In this document: positions 14,339-23,593 of the stretch, piece by piece
How positions within the stretch are numbered: position 1 is the stretch's first letter
How the letters are laid out: each line of letters begins with the position of its first letter
Notes under the pieces: generated by a model
What the model saw: only the letters and a program-made list of their open reading frames with translations
Databases searched by the model: none
Told to the model about the DNA's origin: nothing
Program-made: the position numbers and the translations under genes
Virus record (IMG/VR): IMGVR_UViG_3300023174_000378
Location: 1-36,466 of that record
From: a virus
DNA: 36,466 nucleotides
Reading direction: 5' to 3' (one strand)

Positions 14339-17300
14339 AGACAGTAATAAACTATACCGGTGGCAAAATGAACAAAGACCTCGACGAGAGGCTTGTTCCA
14401 CCCGGCGACTATGTTGATGCCTTAAATGTAAGGACCGGCTCTACCGAGTCTACTGAGATTGGTTCGGTTGAAAAAGTCCGTGGCAATTCGTTGGTCACGG
14501 ATATTTTTTATGACCCATCTACCGAGGCCAAAATATCAATAAACGCAAAGTGTATAGGCGTATTCAAGGATGAATCAAAAGAGGTTATTTATTGGTTCAT
14601 TCATGATTTTAATCCGGGCGGAAGCTATCCGGTTAACGATACATGCGACCTTATCGTTTCATACGACACCAATCTTGGAACTTTGACATATCATGTCATT
14701 GACTTAAATGGCGTTTTGAATTTTTCCAATGATTATCCAATCACTGGAATTAGCATTGTTGAGAATTTGCTTTTTTGGACGGATAACTTAAATCCACCAA
14801 GACGCATAGATATTACGTCGGCTTACTCCGGCATTACTAGTGGAGAAGTATTCAATGTGATTGTTAAGCCACCGAGCGAGGCTCCGCAAATTTCGCTTAC
14901 ATATATTTCAACGGTTGGAAATTTTTTAGAAGAAAACTTCATATCATTTGCATATCGTTATAGATACGAGAATGGAGAGTATAGCGCTCTTTCTCAATTT
15001 AGCGAAATAGCTTTTGTCCCATCAGATTTTGCTATTGACCCAAGCACATACCTCAACGAAGGCATGATTAATCAATATAATGCCGCTTACATTTCATATA
15101 ATTCAGGGAGCGATTTAGTCAAAGAAATAGATATATGTTACAAAAAAGGAAGCGGAAATGAAATTAAAGTAATTCAGCGAATCAACAAGCAGCAGTCCTC
15201 TATTGGTGACAATACCATTAAAACTTTTTTGTTTTCAAATAACAAAATATACACAACACTCCCTTCGTCGGAGTGGTTTAGGTTGTACGACAACGTGCCA
15301 CACAAAGCAAAAGCTCAAGCAATTATGGGCAATAGGCTTATGTATGGTAATTATGTTGAGGGATATAATCTTATTGACAGCGATAATAATAAAGTAAACA
15401 TTGATTACGGGGTTCAACCATTGTCTGAAGAGATTTTGTCCGAGCCATTAACAACATCATTGCTTTCTCACTTTTATCCAGCGGGTTGGTACACGTCAGC
15501 TCCGTCGGCGACAATAATTGGCGCAAAGTTTAGAATAAATATTCCGGTTGCGTATCAGAATAATATTCCCGAAGGTCTTATATTTTCGTTTACGCTAACG
15601 CTAGAAAGCGCTCAGGTGCATACTGCCGGATTTCCTCCTCAATCCGCATTTTCTATCAACTTTACGTTTACTACGCAAAAGACCTATCCATCTTGGCTTC
15701 TTTTAGTGGCTTCTGTTGAATTTCAGCAAAAGCTTGGCAACTCATTAATATATTATCAAAGCGCTAACGGCTTGCCAAATGTGTGTAATGGATTTTCTTT
15801 AACGGACAGATTTGCCTGCGCAATATCTAACAAAACAACCCTTTCTCCTAATTACAACAAATTTGCCGTTGGCTCAACTTCAATATTAAAGACCGGGTTC
15901 CAAATTGTTTCAAATCCTTTTGAAAACACCTTTTTAGAGATTGTCGTACCAGCAATGGCATATAGAAATGTCAGTACGCTTAATGTAGATAGATTTGAAT
16001 GGTTTAGAGTTCAACAAATAACCGCTACAATCTCAAAGTCCGGCGTTCCAAAAAGCCTACATAGCAATCGCGATTACCAAGTCGGTATTGTCTATATGGA
16101 CGAATACAACCGGTCAACTACTGCGCTCACAAGCCAAGCTAATACGGTATTTTTCCCGGCCGGAAACTCAAATACAAGGAATAGGATTAAGGTCACAATA
16201 CCTATATCTCAAAAAGCCCCATCGTGGGCGAAGAGGTATAAGTTTGTGATAAAGCCAACAAAAGAACGCTACGACACGATTTACGCAAATATCTTTTACA
16301 ACGACCCATTGGATAGCGGTATATGGGTGAAGCTTGATGGTGAATCTCAAAACAAAGTTCAAGTCGGAGATACGCTTATTGTGAAATCTGACACGCAAGG
16401 CGCATTGCAGAATTATGTCACTACTGTCGTTCTTGATAAAGAGGCTAAGCTTGAAAATTGGATTTCCGGAAACCAAACGACGACCGGGCAGCCTATCCAA
16501 GAACTGTCTGGCGTTTACATGCGCTTGAAAAACGATGGATGGTCGGCTAATTTTAATCCGAACAATTATATTGACACCGGTTCATTAACGGCCGAGTCGA
16601 CCGATACAGGTGGCGGGAATGCCAATTCTTATGCTTCGTTAAGAATACCATGCTTTAATACTGTTAATGGCGTTATTACTCGTTGGGATATACCGGCCGG
16701 TTCAGTTGTAAGTATTAACCTTTGGGTCTTCCGATTTGGAAGAAACTGTGGAGGAAACAGCAATAAATGCGGAAGGGTTGATTCTCTGTTATCCTTAAAA
16801 ATAGTTGCATCACAAAACTATTCGGACTTTAAAGCTTTTTGGACAGGTGAAGCAGTAAATGTTCAGGAGGCAATTCATCCTGATTATGGTTGTCCCGATG
16901 ATTCTGGTCAGAACCAAGATTCGTATGACAACAGTACGCTTGTTGGTGTAGGCGCTGTTCCTGGATTTTTGCAAGGTACAAACAGATACCAATTTGCTTC
17001 AGACACAGCTGCTTCGGCATCAACCAATCCTCTTTACTTGACTATTAGACACGGAAGTCCCGCTTGCTCTTGGCCTAACGTGAAGACATCACGCATTGAG
17101 GCTCGAATAATTATTCAAAAAGCCGGAGGAGCACTTGTCTTTGAAACAGAGCCAACTGATGCTCTTCCCGATTTGTACTATGAGAACCATGAGTCTTTTG
17201 GGATTGATACTTCAGGCAATCACCTATGTAATGATGTCAGTCAGGATATTGCGGGAGGAGTGTCTGGGGTTAGCATTTTGGATTTCTATAATTGTTATTC

Positions 17301-18999
17301 TTTTGGCAATGGTGTCGAGAGCTTTAGGATAAAAGACTCAATAGTTGGCGATTCGTTTCTGCTTGGTCAGCGTGTTACGTCTGTTGCTGAAACAGACTTT
17401 AGCGAGGTGCATCGTTTTTCGGACATAACATACAGCGGCGTTTACAATCGCGAGTCAAATGTCAATAAGCTCAATGAGTTTAACCTTGGATTGCTTAACT
17501 TCAAAAACCTAGAGGCTCTTTATGCAAGCATTCAGCGAATGCACCCAAGGCAAACGGACTTGTTAGTGTTTCAAGAAGACAGAGTGTCTAGGGTCCTTGT
17601 TGGCAAAAATATTCTTGCCGACTCAACCGGCGGTGGAGTTGTTGCAAGTGTGCCAGAAGTATTGGGAAATCAGATTGCAAGAACAGAAGAGTTTGGTATT
17701 TGCAAGCAGCCCGAAAGCTTTGCGTCTTTTGGCAATGACATATACTTTACTGACATCAAAAGAGGCGCCGTGCTGAAATTATCAGGTGAGCAACTATTGG
17801 TGATTTCAGACATTGGAATGCGGTCTTATTTCCGAGATTCGTTTTCTCCAATCAAAAACGCTCCAGTTAGAGGCGCATACGACCCCTTTGTAAAAGACTA
17901 CGTTTTGCACGTTGGTGATGAGCCCGGAAGTCAAGTAACATACGTTAATTGCGGAACGGAGAAATACTACGGAAACATTACAGAACCAACAATAATTAGG
18001 GTTTATTATCCAACGAATATCGGTGATGTAAATATTTACGTTACCGGACCAATAATTGGTGATGGAAACATAGACGTGATTTACAACACCGTAACTGTTG
18101 GGAACATAAGCATTTTTACGGGAGGCACGGTAACTTTCAATAAAGACCTTCCGAATGTTAATTATGCTGACATCGTTGTGACTCCATCAGGAGAAGCTGG
18201 TTTTTTATTGACGACGACTTGCCCCCTTGGAGCTCCTCCAATTACGGTCTACGCAATGGTTCTCACGAACGCAAATGATGCGGAATTAGATGGTCAAATT
18301 GCGTATGGGACATATCCTAATCAAATGAATAAGGAGTCTTTTACGGCTCAAAAAAGCGCTTCGTATCCAATTATTTCTCATTTATCAACATTTAGCGTTT
18401 CTCCGGGCTCGCTTTTCTTGCCACCGGATGGAAATCCAATACAAATGTTTGGCATTGAAAACGGGACTTTTCTTATCAATACCGCTCTTGATAGATTTAG
18501 ATTACTTAGGACGAACACTTCTTACAATTTCAACACCGCAGCTGGGCTTAATAGCTTAATAACGGCTTCGACGTCAAGTGTTTTAAGCGGGCCGGGCGCA
18601 AAGTATGAGCCAGACGCGTCTTATAGCGCGTCAATGAGTATAGGCTCATCGGGTCAATACCTTTATTTGATTTGGGATTACAGAAGAATTATCTCATTGG
18701 ATATGTGTTATCACGCAACAATCCCTGCTTCTGCTTGCTGTAATTGCAATGTTCCATGCCCAACTTGTATTGAGGTGCAAACCACGGGCGTTTTCACGAG
18801 TCCCGTAGACGCTTGTGGTGCGAGAATCGTTATGTCACTTTACTATGAAGGCGGCGGAATAGCTATCGGAAAGCAGTTTTATTATGACAATAGCTGCACA
18901 TTTACCGCTTATCTTGGATTTTACAGTTATTACGATACGGCTTTCAGGTGGTTTGAATTAAATTCTTCTGGCGTTGTAACTAAAATTGGAACCTGCTAA
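14335..18999 (+). CDS. Large tail stabilisation-type protein
   Basis: 1554 aa. The N-terminus has GGKMNKDLDERLVPPGDYVD and ALNVRTG, a signature of phage stabilisation proteins that close the tail and hold the packaged DNA (the P22 gp10-type role; in crAss-like phages part of the distal tail). The body is long, beta-rich and Ser/Asn-rich. Near the C-terminus a cysteine cluster ACCNCNVPCPTC (~1467-1478) is followed by a repeat ending VVTKIGTC, shared with the next gene. The gene is AT-richer than the terminase region. The C-terminal 80 residues may be exposed and host-contacting. It overlaps both neighbours (ATGA, TAATG). Confidence 0.78.
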   Translation: MKTVINYTGGKMNKDLDERLVPPGDYVDALNVRTGSTESTEIGSVEKVRGNSLVTDIFYDPSTEAKISINAKCIGVFKDESKEVIYWFIHDFNPGGSYPVNDTCDLIVSYDTNLGTLTYHVIDLNGVLNFSNDYPITGISIVENLLFWTDNLNPPRRIDITSAYSGITSGEVFNVIVKPPSEAPQISLTYISTVGNFLEENFISFAYRYRYENGEYSALSQFSEIAFVPSDFAIDPSTYLNEGMINQYNAAYISYNSGSDLVKEIDICYKKGSGNEIKVIQRINKQQSSIGDNTIKTFLFSNNKIYTTLPSSEWFRLYDNVPHKAKAQAIMGNRLMYGNYVEGYNLIDSDNNKVNIDYGVQPLSEEILSEPLTTSLLSHFYPAGWYTSAPSATIIGAKFRINIPVAYQNNIPEGLIFSFTLTLESAQVHTAGFPPQSAFSINFTFTTQKTYPSWLLLVASVEFQQKLGNSLIYYQSANGLPNVCNGFSLTDRFACAISNKTTLSPNYNKFAVGSTSILKTGFQIVSNPFENTFLEIVVPAMAYRNVSTLNVDRFEWFRVQQITATISKSGVPKSLHSNRDYQVGIVYMDEYNRSTTALTSQANTVFFPAGNSNTRNRIKVTIPISQKAPSWAKRYKFVIKPTKERYDTIYANIFYNDPLDSGIWVKLDGESQNKVQVGDTLIVKSDTQGALQNYVTTVVLDKEAKLENWISGNQTTTGQPIQELSGVYMRLKNDGWSANFNPNNYIDTGSLTAESTDTGGGNANSYASLRIPCFNTVNGVITRWDIPAGSVVSINLWVFRFGRNCGGNSNKCGRVDSLLSLKIVASQNYSDFKAFWTGEAVNVQEAIHPDYGCPDDSGQNQDSYDNSTLVGVGAVPGFLQGTNRYQFASDTAASASTNPLYLTIRHGSPACSWPNVKTSRIEARIIIQKAGGALVFETEPTDALPDLYYENHESFGIDTSGNHLCNDVSQDIAGGVSGVSILDFYNCYSFGNGVESFRIKDSIVGDSFLLGQRVTSVAETDFSEVHRFSDITYSGVYNRESNVNKLNEFNLGLLNFKNLEALYASIQRMHPRQTDLLVFQEDRVSRVLVGKNILADSTGGGVVASVPEVLGNQIARTEEFGICKQPESFASFGNDIYFTDIKRGAVLKLSGEQLLVISDIGMRSYFRDSFSPIKNAPVRGAYDPFVKDYVLHVGDEPGSQVTYVNCGTEKYYGNITEPTIIRVYYPTNIGDVNIYVTGPIIGDGNIDVIYNTVTVGNISIFTGGTVTFNKDLPNVNYADIVVTPSGEAGFLLTTTCPLGAPPITVYAMVLTNANDAELDGQIAYGTYPNQMNKESFTAQKSASYPIISHLSTFSVSPGSLFLPPDGNPIQMFGIENGTFLINTALDRFRLLRTNTSYNFNTAAGLNSLITASTSSVLSGPGAKYEPDASYSASMSIGSSGQYLYLIWDYRRIISLDMCYHATIPASACCNCNVPCPTCIEVQTTGVFTSPVDACGARIVMSLYYEGGGIAIGKQFYYDNSCTFTAYLGFYSYYDTAFRWFELNSSGVVTKIGTC

Positions 19000-19964
19000 T
19001 GGCTATTTATTTTATTGATTCTAAAAATTTCTCAACCGCTACGGCGGTGTACACTTCGTCGGCTTTAACTATAAAAGCGGATGATGGATTTTATCAGTAT
19101 TGTGGAGTTTTAAGACAACAATCTGGAGGACTCTTATTGCCCGCGTTATCCTGCGATGAACTTTCCATCGGGTGCGTTGTTCCTTGTGGGACGACTGTAT
19201 CAACAGCTCTTAGCGGAAATAATAGTGGAATGTACGACTTTGAGGTTGAACTATCAAGCGCAACCGGGGCCGTCCGTGTTGAAATGAATGTTTCGCTTGC
19301 ACAATCGTCAACAGCATTTATCTTTCAGCTAGGTGAAGACGCTTACCCAAATCCGGTATATGGAGTCAGAGGTAGACGAAGTGCTCAAAATCTACTTGCA
19401 GCATACGGCTCTGCTACTCCCATTGTGGAGCGATACACTTTTGGCACAGCGGGGAATCCGTGTAATGCGGCCGCAACTATTGTGACTAATCTCAAGTTGT
19501 TTCAGTACTACAATTCGGGATGGAGTTGGACAAATAATATTAACTCCGAGTACATAACGGAGGCAACTAGCATTGCCGCAGACCCGGGGACAATGGTTTT
19601 GTATATTCCAAAGACAAGCCCTGACATAAACCTATTGCGTGGACGAATTGTTGAGGCTTGTAATGTCGGCGGATATAGTTCTACCGCTACCGTTTTTTGT
19701 CCAGCGCTGCTCAACGGGTTTACCTCAACAACCATGTATGCGTCGTCCGGGGCCGCTTGTGCAGCGTCTAGAAATAACGTGATTTATCAAGGCCATGTGA
19801 ACGGCGTAGCTGGTGCTTCGTTTGGTTTATATGACTGGGTGTTTGCGGATGAGTATTCTCAAAATCTTGTAGCCGATGGGTATTACGCGCTTGATTACGG
19901 AACGCCCAAGGCCTGGATTAGAGTTCAAAATGGCATAGTCACACAAATAGGAACCTGTCCATAA
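18999..19964 (+). CDS. Cys-repeat tail protein, candidate receptor-binding protein
   Basis: 321 aa. Residues ~5-52 (VYTSSALTIKADDGFYQY, then LLLPALSC) and the C-terminal ~40 residues (ADGYYALDYG, then WIRVQNGIVTQIGTC) are copies of a repeat: a residue run, A-x-D-G-[FY]-Y, an aromatic/Arg stretch and a closing Cys. A third copy ends the upstream 1554-aa protein. A cluster CDELSIGCVVPCG follows copy one. Similar units occur in tail-tip proteins of Bacteroidota phages, in my recollection. The middle is beta-rich. Location after the stabilisation protein and the variable-looking composition fit a tail-tip adhesin. It is translationally coupled on both sides by TAATG. Confidence 0.6.
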   Translation: MAIYFIDSKNFSTATAVYTSSALTIKADDGFYQYCGVLRQQSGGLLLPALSCDELSIGCVVPCGTTVSTALSGNNSGMYDFEVELSSATGAVRVEMNVSLAQSSTAFIFQLGEDAYPNPVYGVRGRRSAQNLLAAYGSATPIVERYTFGTAGNPCNAAATIVTNLKLFQYYNSGWSWTNNINSEYITEATSIAADPGTMVLYIPKTSPDINLLRGRIVEACNVGGYSSTATVFCPALLNGFTSTTMYASSGAACAASRNNVIYQGHVNGVAGASFGLYDWVFADEYSQNLVADGYYALDYGTPKAWIRVQNGIVTQIGTCP

Positions 19965-20746
19965 TGGCATTTACAGTATCATACAACGAGCCGACCCAAG
20001 GATGGTCGTCGTTCTTCAGTTACAACCCGGAGTTCATGATTGGCATGAACAATACCTTTTACAGCTTTAACAACGGCCAACTTTATGTGCATAACTCGGG
20101 CAATGCGCCGGTTTGTAATTTTTACGGCCAGCAAAGCCTGTCCTTTATTACGTCCATGGTGAATGAAAGACCATTGGAGCGAAAGCTGTTTAAGGCGGTA
20201 GCGCTTGAGAGTGATGCTCCATGGTCTGCCGATTTCTCCACGGACGAATCACAACAAACGGCTGTCGTATCAACGGCTCAATATGTATTGAAGGAAGGGA
20301 TGTATTTCTCAAACATCAAGCATGATTCAGCCCTGGTGACTACGCCTAATTTTAAGAACCGGTCAACGATAGGCGTTGGCATTATTGCCTCAGCCGTAAC
20401 TGGCTCCGGAACGTTGAGGACTTTTACGTTTGCCGCCAATATAGAACTGAGCACGTCTATCTCTATTGGGGACCGGATTTGGTACGGCACACCATCGGGG
20501 TCGACAGTCAGCACTTTGTTGATTGGCGGAACGATAAACGCTATCTCCGGAAACACGATTACAGCGACCGGTTCTGCTTTTCCGGCAGTTACTTCTACGG
20601 GGCTTTTTATCGTGGTGGTCAAAAACGCCCAGGCCGAATCGTATGGTATATCCGGCGGCTATGCGCAAATGACTCTTTCAAACTCAACGCCGGCTCAGTC
20701 CGAGCTTTTCTCCGTTGAGATTGATTATATGAAGAGCTTTCCATAA
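19964..20746 (+). CDS. Tail-associated structural protein
   Basis: 260 aa. The N-terminal segment GWSSFFSYNPEFMIGMNNTF followed by YSFNNGQLYVHN is a pattern I associate with a conserved protein next to the stabilisation gene in Bacteroidota podoviruses. A central part has KLFKAVALESDAPWSADFST, and residues ~130-215 are a Ser/Thr/Ile beta region around SIGDRIWYG. The last residues are YMKSFP. It has no membrane helix. The gene ends the tail transcript and is followed at once by a promoter box at 20752. A role as tail knob or tip component is inferred from position. Confidence 0.68.
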   Translation: MAFTVSYNEPTQGWSSFFSYNPEFMIGMNNTFYSFNNGQLYVHNSGNAPVCNFYGQQSLSFITSMVNERPLERKLFKAVALESDAPWSADFSTDESQQTAVVSTAQYVLKEGMYFSNIKHDSALVTTPNFKNRSTIGVGIIASAVTGSGTLRTFTFAANIELSTSISIGDRIWYGTPSGSTVSTLLIGGTINAISGNTITATGSAFPAVTSTGLFIVVVKNAQAESYGISGGYAQMTLSNSTPAQSELFSVEIDYMKSFP

Positions 20747-20751
20747 AATAA

Positions 20752-20759
20752 TATCTTTG
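20752..20759 (+). promoter_or_regulatory. Promoter -7 element before the ejection-gene operon
   Basis: TATCTTTG followed by CA, seven bases before the ATG at 20767 and six bases after the upstream stop. It is the same ten-base string as at 7313 and 12683. It would drive the GNAT gene through the phosphoesterase gene. No convincing -33 element is seen at normal spacing. Confidence 0.62.
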
Positions 20760-20766
20760 CATACGC

Positions 20767-21168
20767 ATGAAAATTAGGCAAATTCAAGACGGAGATTACG
20801 AGAACATCCTCACCAAGTGGTGGGGGGAGTGGGGTTTTGAATCTGCGCCTCCAAAAGAAATGCTTCCTGATACTGGCTTTATTGCTTTTGACGAAGACGT
20901 TCCTGTATGCTCCTGCATGGTTTACATGACTAATTCAAAAATAGCTTGGATAACATGGGTTCTGTCAAATCGGGAATATCGCAAAAAACCAAATCGTAGG
21001 TTAATTCTCAAGGACATGCTTGAAGAGGCGTGTCAAAGCGCTAAAAGAGCAGGATATAACGCGGTCTTTACCGTCACAAATAACGCACATGCAATCCGGA
21101 ATTTTAAAGATGCCGGATTTATTACATCATCAACCAATGCACATGAACTTGTAAGATTATGGGACTAG
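20767..21168 (+). CDS. GNAT-family N-acetyltransferase
   Basis: 133 aa. The fold order is visible: an N-terminal strand (IRQIQDGDYENI), central strands (GFIAFDEDVPVCSCMVYMTN, then IAWITWVLSNREY), the acetyl-CoA-binding turn and helix (RKKPNRRLILKDMLEEACQS), then AVFTVTNN and FKDAGF. GNAT enzymes move an acetyl group from acetyl-CoA to an amine. The usual Q/R-x-x-G-x-G/A pyrophosphate loop is degenerate here (RKKPNR), so activity is uncertain. Phage genomes often carry such a gene among virion genes; its substrate is unknown. It is first in the ejection operon and overlaps the next gene by ten bases. Confidence 0.8.
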   Translation: MKIRQIQDGDYENILTKWWGEWGFESAPPKEMLPDTGFIAFDEDVPVCSCMVYMTNSKIAWITWVLSNREYRKKPNRRLILKDMLEEACQSAKRAGYNAVFTVTNNAHAIRNFKDAGFITSSTNAHELVRLWD

Positions 21169-21944
21169 AAACAGCAGCAATTATCGCTTTATCGGCAAGC
21201 GCAGCGGCAACAACCGCCGGCACGGCTATGTCTTTCGCTCAGGCCGGCAAGCAGCGCAAGGCCGCGGAAAAAGCTAGAGAGTCAGCGCAGCGCGCAGTCA
21301 ACGAAGCCAAAGCTCAACTTGGCGTCAATTACCTAGATGCGCTATCCCTCCCGACGACCGCATACGAGGCCCAACGCGAGGCCGTAGGGCAGCAGGCGGC
21401 AGATATATTAGCCGAGGCAACTCAAGGCGAACAGCGGGGCGTTGGTGCAGCCGCAGGGCGCGTTATGGCGGCCCGCACGGAGGCCGAACGCCAACTGAAT
21501 ACACAGATAGCCCAAGACATGTTCCAGCTTGAGCAAATGAAGAAAGCTGAAGACGCAAGGCTTGGAAGCGCATTGGCCGGGCTTTCACTTGGAGAGGCCG
21601 AAGGTGCTCAGCTCGCGGTCAGAGAACAAGAGGCGGCCCGGGCGAGGTCTATTGCGCAGGGAGTGGCGGGTCTTGGCGATTTAGCAAAGCTTGGGATGCA
21701 AGCTGCTCCTTTGTATCCTAAAACCGACACGACTACAACTGCAAAAAATTCTGCGCCTATCAACTTAGAGCAACCGGCGTCCCTTGGCTCGCCTGTTGTT
21801 GCGGCTCCCGCTCCGGCTCCGGATGCTCAATTCCCGTCTATGGATAGGCAGAATGCAATTTTGAATTATTACAACTCAATTTTTGACACCGGTAGCGCCG
21901 GGCAATATTCTCCAATTTTTGGTTCAGTTACAATGCCTAAATAA
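21159..21944 (+). CDS. Probable internal virion (ejection) protein with N-terminal membrane segment
   Basis: 261 aa. Residues ~4-28 are an Ala/Ser/Thr/Gly hydrophobic segment (ETAAIIALSASAAATTAGTA), followed by a long Ala/Glu/Gln/Arg helical region to ~175 that would form a coiled coil. The C-terminus is Pro/Ala-rich (~195-225) and ends SVTMPK. This resembles T7 gp14-type internal core proteins, which insert in the outer membrane to begin the ejection channel. It sits between the GNAT gene and two larger internal-protein candidates, overlapping the next ORF by TAATG. A minor structural protein without an ejection role is the alternative. Confidence 0.65.
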   Translation: MGLETAAIIALSASAAATTAGTAMSFAQAGKQRKAAEKARESAQRAVNEAKAQLGVNYLDALSLPTTAYEAQREAVGQQAADILAEATQGEQRGVGAAAGRVMAARTEAERQLNTQIAQDMFQLEQMKKAEDARLGSALAGLSLGEAEGAQLAVREQEAARARSIAQGVAGLGDLAKLGMQAAPLYPKTDTTTTAKNSAPINLEQPASLGSPVVAAPAPAPDAQFPSMDRQNAILNYYNSIFDTGSAGQYSPIFGSVTMPK

Positions 21945-23593
21945 TGACATACTACAAATACGCGGAACGTACCGCTGACCAATTTATTAATTGGCGAGAG
22001 ATAGGTAAGAGCATAAGCGACACGATTCAGGAGCAGAGCAAGATTCGGGAGGAGAAGAAAGCCACTCTCGACAAGGAGTTCCGTGAAACGATGAAGGCCG
22101 TCGTTGATTCGCCCCAGGGGACGGACAACGAGGTCAACTCATGGACTTTAAACGTCACGAACAATGCCGCCGAGTATCTTCGGACTATCAATAACGAGCT
22201 AAAGGCCGGGCGCATGAGCCCAAAGGATTTCACCATTGCGAGGCAGAATGTGACGGACGACGTAAATGGTTTGTTCGCCCAGATTAAGTCGTATCAAGAG
22301 TGGCACAAAGGCCGTCTTGCTCGCATTCAATCTGGGAAGGCTTCAGGCCTTGAGTTATCGCTTAATGAACAAGCGGAAAAAATTGCCGACCTGAAGAACA
22401 CTTCTGGATACTTTGACCCCATGACTGGCAGTTTGTTCTTTTCAAAGACCGACGAAAGCGGTAAGCCAGATAGGTCGAGCTTGCTTTCGGCAAAAAACAT
22501 GTTCAAGATTACCGGGACGCAAGTTGATAAATACGACTTGAACTCCGAGTTGGTCAAGATGGGTAAGATGTTCGCGCCATATAAAAGAGTCATCGGAAGG
22601 TCCGGCGTTCAGACAAAGGATGACGTGACTCTTCGTAAGGGGTTTGATGAAGTAAAGAACAGCACCTTTGGCGCCATATTAGACAACCCCTATACGGCTG
22701 CGAGCATTCTCACCGACAATGGTCTTGACGGCTATACCTACACGACCGGTGAACCGAAAAGCGATAAGGAAATCAAGATAGTTCAAACGCCAAACGGTTA
22801 TCAGCCTCAGATTACCGACACTCAACGGAAAGCCGCCATGGACTTTATGGAGCGCCAATTATCCGTCTACCTACCTTACGAGGAAACACCTATGCCAAAG
22901 GCATCTACAACGACTGGCGATAAAGAAGATAAAATGACAGACAATGAGAAAGCGGCTCTTGGGACAATAAAAAGCTTATACTCAGGGACACCGGCTCAGA
23001 AAAAAGTCGCCGCAGATAGGCTCGCCAAGAAACTAGGAGTGACAAAGATTGACTACACAAATGAGGGAATTATTGCTACAAAGCAAGTCGTAGAAGGTGG
23101 TAAGACAAAAACCATAAAGACAACGTATCCCTACGGAAATTCATTGAGTGAATTTGCCTCAAGTGGTCTTGCAGACGTTTTGGGCGCTGGTGGCCTTCTT
23201 GCTCGCCCCGAGCTTGAAATGGGGGCAAAGAGGTCTTCCGGAACGGGTAGTGTTTCGGGAACGAAAGTTATGGTTTCACCACCATCAAAGTCTCAACACG
23301 AAGGAATTATTGAAACAATTACCAAAAATTTGGAAGGCGCTTCTTTTGACACAAGAGATGGGGATGAGCTTGCAAAAGCCGTTGATGCTTACAAATCTAA
23401 ACTCAAAGAGTTCGGATTAGACTACAATGTGGTAAAGGATTCAAAAAATCCGGCTCTCAGGAAGTTTTTTGACCGAAATTCAGGGGCCATTGTAGTAATT
23501 AATGTTGAAAAGGGAGAGGGCAATATAGGCGAGCAATACGCCGAAGCATTCAGAGCGCTTAACGAAAAAGTCCAACAAAAAATTAACGAATAA
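21944..23593 (+). CDS. Probable internal virion / cargo protein (549 aa)
   Basis: 549 aa, soluble and charged. The N-terminal ~170 residues are helical (DQFINWREIGKSISDTIQEQ). The mid region mixes helical and beta segments. A Thr/Asp/Lys linker (~315-330) precedes a second part with LAKKLGVTKIDYTNEGIIAT, a Gly-rich stretch (LGAGG near 405) and a C-terminal helix. No transmembrane helix or catalytic signature is visible. The order small membrane-active protein, medium soluble protein, giant protein parallels the internal-protein cassettes of podoviruses (T7 gp14, gp15, gp16), which is the main reason for the call. It overlaps the giant gene by TAATG. Confidence 0.6.
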   Translation: MTYYKYAERTADQFINWREIGKSISDTIQEQSKIREEKKATLDKEFRETMKAVVDSPQGTDNEVNSWTLNVTNNAAEYLRTINNELKAGRMSPKDFTIARQNVTDDVNGLFAQIKSYQEWHKGRLARIQSGKASGLELSLNEQAEKIADLKNTSGYFDPMTGSLFFSKTDESGKPDRSSLLSAKNMFKITGTQVDKYDLNSELVKMGKMFAPYKRVIGRSGVQTKDDVTLRKGFDEVKNSTFGAILDNPYTAASILTDNGLDGYTYTTGEPKSDKEIKIVQTPNGYQPQITDTQRKAAMDFMERQLSVYLPYEETPMPKASTTTGDKEDKMTDNEKAALGTIKSLYSGTPAQKKVAADRLAKKLGVTKIDYTNEGIIATKQVVEGGKTKTIKTTYPYGNSLSEFASSGLADVLGAGGLLARPELEMGAKRSSGTGSVSGTKVMVSPPSKSQHEGIIETITKNLEGASFDTRDGDELAKAVDAYKSKLKEFGLDYNVVKDSKNPALRKFFDRNSGAIVVINVEKGEGNIGEQYAEAFRALNEKVQQKINE

